From contig JADJRL010000003.1 of the NCBI GenBank assembly GCA_016712225.1, positions 2,679,501-2,743,500 on the forward strand: a DNA stretch of 64,000 nt, given 5' to 3'. The notes beneath the pieces were generated by a model. That model was not told the DNA's origin. It did not search any database and was given only the letters and a program-made list of their open reading frames with translations. Source of the DNA: Candidatus Defluviibacterium haderslevense. GTDB taxonomy: Bacteria > Bacteroidota > Bacteroidia > Chitinophagales > Saprospiraceae. The position numbers were made by a program, and so were the translations under genes. Below, piece by piece: positions 18,170 to 26,651 of this stretch (position 1 is its first letter; each line of letters starts with the position of its first letter).

Positions 18170-18631
18170 ATGGCTAACACATATTCACAAATTTACGTAC
18201 AAATCGTTTTTGCAGTAAAATATCGAAAAGCGCTTCTTGATAAAGCTTGGAGAAGTCAGGTTTTTGGGGTTATGGGAAATTTAATTAACGAAACCAATTG
18301 CAAAACAATAATAGTAAACGGTGTAGAAGATCATGTGCATTGTTTTGTAGGTTTGAAACCTGCTATTTCTGTTTCAGAGTTAATGAAAATAGTGAAAGCG
18401 AAATCATCAAAATACATTAATGATCATTCTCTTACCCGTGAGCGATTTGAATGGCAGACAGGCTTTGGTGTGTTTTCTTACAGCCAAATAGATATTGAAA
18501 GAGTGTTTAAATATATACAGAATCAAGAAGAGCATCATAGATCCAAAAAATTTAAAGAGGAGTATTTAGAGTTATTAAAGGAATACCAAGTTGAGTATGA
18601 TGAGCAATATCTATTTGAAGACTTGATATAA
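18170..18631 (+). mobile_element. IS200-like Y1 (HUH) transposase of the RAYT type
   Basis: The 153-residue protein is a single-tyrosine HUH nuclease. The HUH motif is DHVHCFVG (His55, His57). The catalytic tyrosine is most likely Tyr115 in YIQNQ, with Gln119 four residues on, followed by EEHH. It has the size and layout of REP-associated tyrosine transposases, which process single-stranded REP hairpins. No TnpB gene is nearby. Typical IS200 ends are replaced by long fields of palindromes on both sides, containing GTAG at hairpin loops as in known REP/RAYT systems. All motif residues are present, so it looks intact and possibly active on the repeats around it. Confidence 0.88.
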
Positions 18632-18639
18632 AAAATGTG

Positions 18640-19115
18640 TTGTGTCTATGGCAACAAAAAATGTAGGGTGCCCATCACGCAATAAATGTGTCGTGCCTAC
18701 AGCACTCAGCTTAGCCGGATGCTTTTTACTAACGGATTGAAATCCGTTAGTAAAAAATGTTTCGAGCCTACGGCTCTAGTGAGTTAGATAATGCGTAAAT
18801 CCAAAATGTGGCACGTCCATAGCTTTAGGATTTACGGTGAAATTTAGAGGCGTAGCCTCGATCTATTTTAATAACAACGGATTTCAATCCGTTGTTATTA
18901 ACCAATAAGTTTCATGAGTGCCAGAGGCACGATCCATTTTGAGACAAACCTAATAATTGATGATTTACAAAAACTCGAGTCATTAAAATAGCTAAGGACG
19001 CAAAGGAATTACAGTACGAAAAAGAGGCGTAGCCTCGATCCATTTTTTTAACAACGGATTTCAATCCGTTGTTAAAAAAAATCAAGTTCTTGAGTGCCAG
19101 AGGCACGATCCATTT
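18640..19115 (+). repeat. REP/BIME-like palindromic repeat field, right of the transposase
   Basis: It begins with reverse-type units: a GTGCCTACAGCAC hairpin near 18693, a perfect 34-base palindrome with two-base loop at 18723-18756, and GAGCCTACGGCTC at 18764-18776. Two forward-type units follow, each GAGGCGTAGCCTC, then a long palindrome, then GTGCCAGAGGCAC: 18847-18859, 18868-18901, 18918-18930; and 19024-19036, 19043-19080, 19094-19106. The 19043-19080 palindrome has perfect 18-base arms. The order on this side repeats that on the left side. Confidence 0.88.
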
Positions 19116-19171
19116 CTTTCGAAGCCCAGTCAAAAAAAAACTGTATGAAACTTACGCGATTATAATGTCAC

Positions 19172-22100
19172 TTACCTAACTTCTGCAGGTGGTCTTTGTG
19201 GTCTTACAAATTCTTTTTTCTTAATGAGTTCTTTGGTTTCTAATATCGCACGTTCCAATTGATTGTCTATGCCTCTACTTAAAGCTGTAAGATCTTCCAT
19301 AACTTCGATATCCGGATCGACACCGTGCCCTTCTTTGAACCATGTGCCATCCGAATTATACATCCTGAAAGATGGTGCAGTAATTGAACCACCATCAATC
19401 AAACTCGGCACGCCACTAATACCTATTAATCCTCCCCAGGTTCGAGTTCCAATCAATGGGCCCAGATGTTTTTTTCTGAAATAATCCGGAAATGCGTCAC
19501 CACCTGAACCACTCCATCCATTGATGAGCATTACTTTTGGTCCGAAGTGAGCATAGGGAGGCCAAGGCCATGGTTGACCATCTCTGGTCGCAAAAAATGC
19601 AAGTGGTTCGCGATTTAGGATTTCAACAAAACGGTCTGGAATTTGTCCACCATTATTAAAACGTTCATCAATGATCAACGCTTTTTTATCCCATTGGGCA
19701 GAGAATTGTCTAATGAGTTCACTTTGTCCATCAGTTCCAGTGCTTGGAACATAGATATAACCTACAGTTCCATTAGATGCTTCTTCAACGCGTTTTCGCT
19801 TAGATTCTATCCAGGCTAAATGGCGCAATCGAGCTTCATTATCTATGGTTTGAACCATGATTTTTTTTGCATTAGTCCAACTTGGGCTTGTATTGTATGT
19901 GAGTTCTACCGTTTTATTTCCTAATCCTTGAAAACTTGCAGTGGGTTCTAATTGCGTTGATAAAGGGATGCCATTAACTGCAAGAATGTAATCTCCTTCT
20001 TTAATTACCAAGCCCGGTGCTGCTAAAGGAGATTTGATTTCAGCATCCCAAGATCCTGGTTTAATAATATGCTTAATTTTATAAAATTGACCTTCAGCTT
20101 CCCAATTGATACCTAAATAGCCTACATTTTTTTGTGCAGCACGTTCTTCTGGTCCACCACCACGATAGGTATGAGAGGCATTAAGTTCAGCTATCATTTC
20201 ACCAATAATAAAATTCACATCTTCTCTTGTGGTTGCTACTTCTAACATTTTTAAATAACGTTCTTTTATGAGATTCCAATTAACGCCATGCATTTGTCCA
20301 TCATAGAAAAAATCTCGCTCCAAGCGCCATACATCTGTTAAAATTTGTTTCCATTCTTGAGCTGGATCAACCATCATAGACATTTCACCTATGCGTAATG
20401 GTTTTTCCCATTTTTGATTTTCTTCTGGTTTAATTATGGCCATGGCTTCACCTTTAAAAGCAAGTATTTTTTTACCATCTGCACTTAATATAAAACCATT
20501 TGCATCATCTAAAATATTTTTTTCTTCCCTCTTTTCGATATCATAATAGGCAATTGACATTTTTGCACTATTTGGTGATCCAGTGTTTGGAACTTTTAAG
20601 TATATTATTTTTCCGGTGCTTGAAGTTATATTACCAAAATTCCCATTAGCAATTGGAAGTACAACCATGCGTGATTCAATCTGATCAAAATCTATTTCTA
20701 CCGGAATTATTTTTTGTGCAGTGCTGTCTTTCTTTTCTTTATTTTCTTTATTTTCTTTTGCTTTCTTATTTTTGGTCTCTTTAGCTTTTGCAATTGTTTC
20801 AGGTTCAGATTTAATGACCACGGTATCATTCTTTGGACTCAAGAGTGAAGGCGTTTTTTTAAGAAGACTTATTGCAGCGATCTGAGTTGAATTGGTATAA
20901 ATAAATGTATTATCTATATCACTATAAGATGGTTGAAAAAGTTGATTCGTAAACAAGTAAATATATTTTCCTTCGCTATCAAATACGGGCGAACTACATT
21001 CATAATATCCGCTTGTTATTTGGTGAAGTTTTTGTTGATTTACATCAAAAACAAATACAGCATTGTGATAATTTTCAAGATCTCTGTTGTAAGTCAACCA
21101 TCTGCTGTCCGGTGACCAACTGGGGTTAAAGCCCATTAAACTTCCATGGGTCATTCGAAGTCCTTTGTCGACATTGATGCTCGCTCCGGTAGTGATATCG
21201 AAAATTCTAATTTGCATAGTCTGATCTATGAAGGCCAATTTTTTACTATCAGGTGACCAAAACAATTGGTATCGATATCCGGGACCGTAATTCGTCATTT
21301 TTTTCTTTGAACTTGGATCTGTAGCATTCATAGTCCATAATTCATATTCACCAGATTGGTCACTCCAATAAGCGATTGTTTTACCATCTGGAGACCATTT
21401 AGGGAAACGTTGTGCAGAGCCCGATGATTGAGTTAAATTAATTACAGAACCATTTTCTGCGGGCAATGAAAAGATCTCTCCCCGAGCTTCTATCAAGGTG
21501 CGATTGCCATCAGGACTTATTGCAGCAAATTCAATTAATTTATCTACATTTTCTAAGGAAGGTTTTAATCTGATTTTATCTGTGATGATATTGACTTTAA
21601 CTTCAGTTAATTGATTGGATTTAAGTGAATAAAGGTATAGTTTGCCGGATGCTTCAAAAACAATATCTTCAGGTCCTTGTGATGGAAAATGAATGTCATC
21701 ATCTTTAAACATGGTAAGTTGTGTGCGGGATTTCAATTTCAGATCGTATCTCCACAGGTTCATTCTTTTTTCAGGTCCATTGTCTGACAAAAAATAAATA
21801 TTGTTTTCGTGCCACATTGGAAGTTCTTCGCTTGCATCAATTGAAGTTGAAATATTTTGAGACGAACTATCTTTTAAATTAAATAGATATATATCTGCTA
21901 CATCACCACCGCGATACCGTTTCCAGGTTCTAAAAATTTCTGATTTGATAACCATAGCCATCTGCTGTCCATCGGATGAATAACTTCCGAATTCACCATA
22001 AGCAAAGGGCAATTTGGTAGGAAAACCACCCTGAATTGATATGGTATACAATTGGTTGAATCGATCTTTTTCACTCTCTCGATTGGATGCAAATAAAATG

Positions 22101-22474
22101 TGTTGACCATTAGGATGCCAATCCACCATCCGATCACTTTTACCATGCTGGGTGAGCCGAGTTGGGACACCACCCATTATGGATTGTAAATAGACATCTG
22201 CATTGCCATCATAATTTGCTGAAAAAGCAATTTTTTGTCCATCAGGTGAAAACTTAGGAAACACTTCCATACCTACAGGTGAGCTTATTTTTAGGGCATT
22301 TCCACCTTGTTTTGGGACTAGCCATAGATCATTGGCATAACTAAAAACGATTTGGGTGGAGGAAACATCCGGAAAACGAAATAGACCTGCATTCACTTGG
22401 GCGATTGCAGCGTGATTCGCAATCAGAAATTGCACTAATAAAAGAAGAGAATAATAATTGAATCGCATACTCAT
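19172..22474 (-). CDS. Tricorn-like S41 family protease
   Basis: The open frame runs to 22576, but I place the start near 22474, where MSMRFNYYSLLLLVQFLIAN gives a normal signal peptide. The 1100-residue product has an N-terminal propeller built from WD40-like PD40 repeats (FPKFSPDGQKIAFSAN, FPKWSPDGKTIAYWSD, FNPSWSPDSRWLTYNR). A lysine/glutamate-rich linker, a second propeller region, a helical domain with the SHTY histidine, a PDZ domain (GLVIKEGDYILAVNG) and the S41 catalytic domain follow. The nucleophile is the serine of NGWSGSGGDAF. Domain order and length match tricorn proteases, which degrade peptides. The signal peptide puts this one in the periplasm. Its 3' end abuts the REP field. 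Confidence 0.92.
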   Translation of the reverse strand: MSMRFNYYSLLLLVQFLIANHAAIAQVNAGLFRFPDVSSTQIVFSYANDLWLVPKQGGNALKISSPVGMEVFPKFSPDGQKIAFSANYDGNADVYLQSIMGGVPTRLTQHGKSDRMVDWHPNGQHILFASNRESEKDRFNQLYTISIQGGFPTKLPFAYGEFGSYSSDGQQMAMVIKSEIFRTWKRYRGGDVADIYLFNLKDSSSQNISTSIDASEELPMWHENNIYFLSDNGPEKRMNLWRYDLKLKSRTQLTMFKDDDIHFPSQGPEDIVFEASGKLYLYSLKSNQLTEVKVNIITDKIRLKPSLENVDKLIEFAAISPDGNRTLIEARGEIFSLPAENGSVINLTQSSGSAQRFPKWSPDGKTIAYWSDQSGEYELWTMNATDPSSKKKMTNYGPGYRYQLFWSPDSKKLAFIDQTMQIRIFDITTGASINVDKGLRMTHGSLMGFNPSWSPDSRWLTYNRDLENYHNAVFVFDVNQQKLHQITSGYYECSSPVFDSEGKYIYLFTNQLFQPSYSDIDNTFIYTNSTQIAAISLLKKTPSLLSPKNDTVVIKSEPETIAKAKETKNKKAKENKENKEKKDSTAQKIIPVEIDFDQIESRMVVLPIANGNFGNITSSTGKIIYLKVPNTGSPNSAKMSIAYYDIEKREEKNILDDANGFILSADGKKILAFKGEAMAIIKPEENQKWEKPLRIGEMSMMVDPAQEWKQILTDVWRLERDFFYDGQMHGVNWNLIKERYLKMLEVATTREDVNFIIGEMIAELNASHTYRGGGPEERAAQKNVGYLGINWEAEGQFYKIKHIIKPGSWDAEIKSPLAAPGLVIKEGDYILAVNGIPLSTQLEPTASFQGLGNKTVELTYNTSPSWTNAKKIMVQTIDNEARLRHLAWIESKRKRVEEASNGTVGYIYVPSTGTDGQSELIRQFSAQWDKKALIIDERFNNGGQIPDRFVEILNREPLAFFATRDGQPWPWPPYAHFGPKVMLINGWSGSGGDAFPDYFRKKHLGPLIGTRTWGGLIGISGVPSLIDGGSITAPSFRMYNSDGTWFKEGHGVDPDIEVMEDLTALSRGIDNQLERAILETKELIKKKEFVRPQRPPAEVR

Positions 22475-22838
22475 TTTTATAAATTTGGTCAAAGCTAAAA
22501 AATCTTTTATTATAACGATTGTAAAATTTATGGAGTCTATAGGCTGATATATTGTCAAAAAAGGGTATTTTTTCATTAATTGTTTGATATTACATGATTA
22601 ATGTGAAATAATCCATATAAATCCTTCCTTGGTTGATGTATTATGATGGTATTTCATTAATTTTGTAAGTGACATATTGTTTGTAATAAAATGATAGGTT
22701 AGTATTGCATCTCGGATAAATCAACATTTGTTAATATTTAGAATTAGGTGATTTAGTATAGTTCATGATAGATGGATTATGCAAATTCCTGAAACCTGAA
22801 TTTTGTAATTTATTTTGTTGTTTTTAATTTTTTAATTT

Positions 22839-24389
22839 ATGAAATCCAAGATTGTTGAAGTAGCATTTTTTAATTATGTTTTGAATTTTTACCCAGTCAA
22901 GCAAAGCTTATGGTTCATCCTATTCTATATGGGAACTTTCATTGAAAGTAGATCATTGGTGGCTTGCGATATATTGGTTGCAAAATCGAATTTATACATT
23001 ACTATTGAGCGAGGAAGTAAACTAAAGATTACAGCTAGGGACTTATTGGACATTGGATATTGTGAAGATCGGCAATATCAAGTTTCTTGGGTGCAAAATG
23101 GTGTGTTGACACCACTAGATAGTTTGTCCGACCAGCTTCCAAGGTATTTAAGATTCCATGTTGCAGATTTAAGTAATCAGCATTTTTGTTTTGGTGATTT
23201 GCAACTCAATTTTGTGGATTGTATAGAAGATTTAGTGCCTAAACAATTAGATACATTATTTATAAGTGAATGTGCGCGTTATGGAACATTTAAATTGCAA
23301 GGTTTTGAGATACCGGATACCGCAAAAGTTATATTCGTAAATGGTGAGTATTTAGTAAGTGGCTGGTCCAGATGTGGAATCGTTAAAATTAAAATAACTG
23401 ATATAAAAAGTACTAAACTGCCAAAGGATAATATTTATGAACATATTGAAACCCTTCGATTCAGGATTACCAGAACCGATAATATCTCATTTAATTTTTC
23501 AAATACCATTTTATATAAGCGGCCAGTCTTTGATAGTACGGTTTATTTTCCAAAATTTGATGGAGTTGAAAATCCTATTTTTGATTGTGGTGATAATTGG
23601 GAGACGGATAGAAATGGAAATCCTACGGCAAAATATGTTTTACCCAAAAAACTATATGACAACGATTGTACATTTTTTGCCTATAACTATGTGGATTCAT
23701 TGGTAAGTGTGATAGATACCCTATGTTTATCGACAAAAATTGTAGAACGAATATGGACTTTTATTAATTGGGATAACGGACGTATTTATACATTTAATCA
23801 GAGAATTCATATTCAATGCATCAAGGATTTGGAACCGCCAACTGCAAAATGCAAATCCGAAATTGTCGAATTAAATTTGGATTCTAGTCAAACCATTAAG
23901 ATTAATGCGAATCAATTTGATGATGGATCGACAGACAATTGTGGTATAAGATCAATAAGTTTTGATTCTATTGCAACTATCAATTCACTTCAATTTGATA
24001 TTCAGGATACCGGCAAAATCATAGATGTTGACATATGGGTTTATGATCATGCTGGTAATAAAACCAAATGTACATCTCAAATAAGAGTTAGTGAAGATAA
24101 GGTGGTCTCGAATTTTAATCCTGATGGAGTAAACAACATGGTTTTGAGTTTGTCTCCAAATCCCTTTATTCAAATTACCCAATTGAATATTTTTTCATCT
24201 TATGATTCCAAAGTTCAAGTGACTGTTTATTCTAATGAAGGATGGAGGGTTATGAGCAAAAATATTATGGTTAAGGAAGGCTTTAATTCCATTGCCTTAC
24301 CAGAATTATTTAATTTAAAAGGAGGTTTGTATTTCATACAATGCCAAAGCACAAAAGAGGTTTTTAGGATAAGAGGATTTAAATTATAA
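22839..24389 (+). CDS. Secreted HYR-like/T9SS protein of unknown function
   Basis: The 516-residue protein has a hydrophobic segment near residues 20-50 and many paired cysteines. Segments such as IQCIKDLEPPTAKCKSEI and FDDGSTDNCGIRSISF resemble HYR-type immunoglobulin-like repeats common in Bacteroidota surface proteins. The end is a type A T9SS domain (LSPNPFIQITQLNIFSSYDS, then GLYFIQCQSTKEVFRIRGFKL). It is therefore a surface or secreted protein. There is no enzyme signature. The upstream 260 bases should carry its promoter and that of the divergent protease. Confidence 0.75.
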   Translation: MKSKIVEVAFFNYVLNFYPVKQSLWFILFYMGTFIESRSLVACDILVAKSNLYITIERGSKLKITARDLLDIGYCEDRQYQVSWVQNGVLTPLDSLSDQLPRYLRFHVADLSNQHFCFGDLQLNFVDCIEDLVPKQLDTLFISECARYGTFKLQGFEIPDTAKVIFVNGEYLVSGWSRCGIVKIKITDIKSTKLPKDNIYEHIETLRFRITRTDNISFNFSNTILYKRPVFDSTVYFPKFDGVENPIFDCGDNWETDRNGNPTAKYVLPKKLYDNDCTFFAYNYVDSLVSVIDTLCLSTKIVERIWTFINWDNGRIYTFNQRIHIQCIKDLEPPTAKCKSEIVELNLDSSQTIKINANQFDDGSTDNCGIRSISFDSIATINSLQFDIQDTGKIIDVDIWVYDHAGNKTKCTSQIRVSEDKVVSNFNPDGVNNMVLSLSPNPFIQITQLNIFSSYDSKVQVTVYSNEGWRVMSKNIMVKEGFNSIALPELFNLKGGLYFIQCQSTKEVFRIRGFKL

Positions 24390-24942
24390 TAAACTGAAAG
24401 ACGCATTATAATGTTTTACTGCTTAGTTAAGCTTCATTTATTTCAGTGAAATGAAATTTTATATAAGAAAATTCATGCTATAAGTTTAATGGTTAGGTGC
24501 TATTCAATTGTTGGCAGAATACTTTATTGCGGATTGCTGGTAATTTAAAATGAGTACCTTAAATAATTTATTGTTTTCTTGTGAATTTTAACAAAATGTG
24601 ATACATTATTTACCGTCATTATGCCAATTGAGGTAAAAAATTAATGTATGCATTAATTTTAGCATTGAAGATTTTATTTCTGGTAATCTTAGTAATGTTT
24701 CCCTAGGTTAAGGCTATAGACTTTTAATGGAACTGATTCAAATTCTGAATATTTCTTAAGAAGTATTTAGATCGTTTATTAGTTATAGTATGAATAAAAA
24801 TCTTTATTTCAACTCATTAAAAAGCAGGCCCTCTAATGTAGAACTAAATCTATATTTAACACCTGATACAAATCATTTTAAATCATGTTTTTAGTCATTT
24901 TAAATATTCTATTTAAAAATTAAGTTTGGAGAAAATTTGATT
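24390..24942 (+). other. 550-base intergenic region, nothing identified
   Basis: The region is AT-rich with scattered stops in all frames. I see no repeat shared with other parts of the window, no RNA gene and no strong hairpin. It must contain the promoter of the following operon. Confidence 0.55.
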
Positions 24943-25824
24943 ATGAAAAATAGATTTTTGATCGTGTTTTTTTTGACAATGTCTCAAATGTTGCTTTCTG
25001 CTCAGAACATTGATGACTATTTAGATAATTATTTGGGCAAGAACAAGGACGGCTATGTCCAACCCGTTTCTGATATTTTAACTGGAGTGTTCAACACAGG
25101 ACTAATCACAGAACCAAAAATCGACAGTCATTTTTATGTCAAAATAGGTATAGTCGGATCTGCAGCATGGGTCACAGATAATCTAAAGACCTTTTCGGCT
25201 ACTACGGAAGATCCTTTTTCACCGGAGCAGAAGACCAAGGTTTCTACTATTTTGGGTCCAGCAGAAGTCACAACTGTCACAGATAGCAATGGATTAACGT
25301 ACACATTTCCTGCAGGAATTAATGCCAAGTGGGTTCCGTTTGCTTTGCCTCAAATTACGATTGGTGGAGTATTGAATTCGGAGCTTAATTTAAGATTTTT
25401 AGCCATTAATTTTGGAGAAGATTTTGGCAAGCTCCAATTAATTGGAGCAGCATTAAGGCATGATATTGGGCACTATTTTAATCTTATTAATTATAATGTA
25501 AATGCTGGATATTCCTTCCAAAGTATAAAATTGGGAAATAGAGTCATTTTAACCAATCATTTGATTAGTCTTGATGGGGGAAGAGATTTAAAGCACTTTT
25601 ATTATTATGGTCGTATTGCTTATCAGTTAGGAAATATGGATGTGACATATACCCCTGATGCGGAAGAAGGAGGGAATAAAATTGAGTTTAAAAACAAAAA
25701 TGATTTTCCACTTTTTATTGGATTAGGTGGTGGTGTAAAATTGGGTAAGGTCTTTCGGTTTAATTTAGGAATTAGTTATGCAAAATTTCCAATGGCTGAA
25801 TCAGGAATCATATTAAAATTCTAA
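24943..25824 (+). CDS. DUF6588-like outer-membrane protein
   Basis: I take the ATG at 24943. A TTG six bases upstream is also in frame. The product of about 293 residues has a signal peptide ending in LLSAQNID. The body follows the DUF6588 plan: DYLGKNKDGYVQPVSDILT at the start, PFALPQITIGGVLNSELNL in the centre, and repeated strand segments with GRIAYQLGNMDV and GLGGGVKLGKVFRFNLG at the end. These proteins are predicted barrels of unknown cargo. The next gene, a lipoprotein, begins 24 bases later, so the two are probably one operon. Confidence 0.65.
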   Translation: MKNRFLIVFFLTMSQMLLSAQNIDDYLDNYLGKNKDGYVQPVSDILTGVFNTGLITEPKIDSHFYVKIGIVGSAAWVTDNLKTFSATTEDPFSPEQKTKVSTILGPAEVTTVTDSNGLTYTFPAGINAKWVPFALPQITIGGVLNSELNLRFLAINFGEDFGKLQLIGAALRHDIGHYFNLINYNVNAGYSFQSIKLGNRVILTNHLISLDGGRDLKHFYYYGRIAYQLGNMDVTYTPDAEEGGNKIEFKNKNDFPLFIGLGGGVKLGKVFRFNLGISYAKFPMAESGIILKF

Positions 25825-25848
25825 TCATAAAACATAAAAAAAATAAAA

Positions 25849-26487
25849 ATGAAAACATTAAATTATTTTACCAATTTACTTCTATCATTTATTATTATTA
25901 CTACATTCTTTGGTTGTGCAGATTATATTAAAGTTTACGAATCTGAGACAAGAATTATTCCTTTGAGTTTGACCATAAATACCTTTGATCAGAAAAATTG
26001 GGAGAGCGTAATATCGAAATCTGATATTCAAAAAGCATTAAATATTCCTTTCTATGCACAGAAAGTTAAAGTAACGTTGAAATCAATAAAATTAAAAATT
26101 GAACCTGACGCTAATCCAAAGAATGCACCATTTGTAGAGTATTCTATGAATGTGTTTGCACCTGAGGGACAATCGTATAGTAACTTTTTAGACCTTAGCT
26201 CTTATGAAGTGACCAAATTTCTTGGCTCACCAAGTCCAATAAATATTAATTTAAGGGCGAAGGAAATTGCTAATTTGAACGGTTTACTTACTCGACTTTT
26301 TGATCCTAACCAAGTATTGCAAAGTGTAAAATTTAATGGTGATATTAATGGTAAATTAGTTGCTGATGGTGGTCCAAATGCAGTTTTTATAGGTAAGTTA
26401 ATCGTTAATTTAGCACTTGACATTTCTTATTTTCATTGCGAATATTCTGAAGCATCTACATTTATTGACGATTCTTGCACCCAATAA
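25849..26487 (+). CDS. Lipoprotein of unknown function
   Basis: The 212-residue protein has a lipobox ending in TTFFGCADY. The mature part is beta-rich (VKVTLKSIKLKIEPDANP, INGKLVADGGPNAVFIG) with no motif I recognise. It lies directly behind the DUF6588-like gene and probably works with it at the outer membrane. A final pair of cysteines (FHCEYSEASTFIDDSCT) could form a disulfide. Confidence 0.55.
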   Translation: MKTLNYFTNLLLSFIIITTFFGCADYIKVYESETRIIPLSLTINTFDQKNWESVISKSDIQKALNIPFYAQKVKVTLKSIKLKIEPDANPKNAPFVEYSMNVFAPEGQSYSNFLDLSSYEVTKFLGSPSPININLRAKEIANLNGLLTRLFDPNQVLQSVKFNGDINGKLVADGGPNAVFIGKLIVNLALDISYFHCEYSEASTFIDDSCTQ

Positions 26488-26651
26488 TGCTTGTTGCAAT
26501 ATTAGATACACAATAATTAATGTAGAATTGTATAAGTGGGTTTCTTTTATACTTTTAATATTGACTTTTATAAGAAAGTGTTAATTGATAATGTGGGTTT
26601 CTTGTAGTAAGTTTTATTTTAATTTATCTCATCAATTAAGTAGTATTTAAA

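Noticed and set aside
17598..19115. CRISPR-like array around the transposase
   Set aside because: The repeats are palindromic, of unequal spacing and in both orientations, with no unique spacers of constant length and no cas genes. They fit REP/BIME units.
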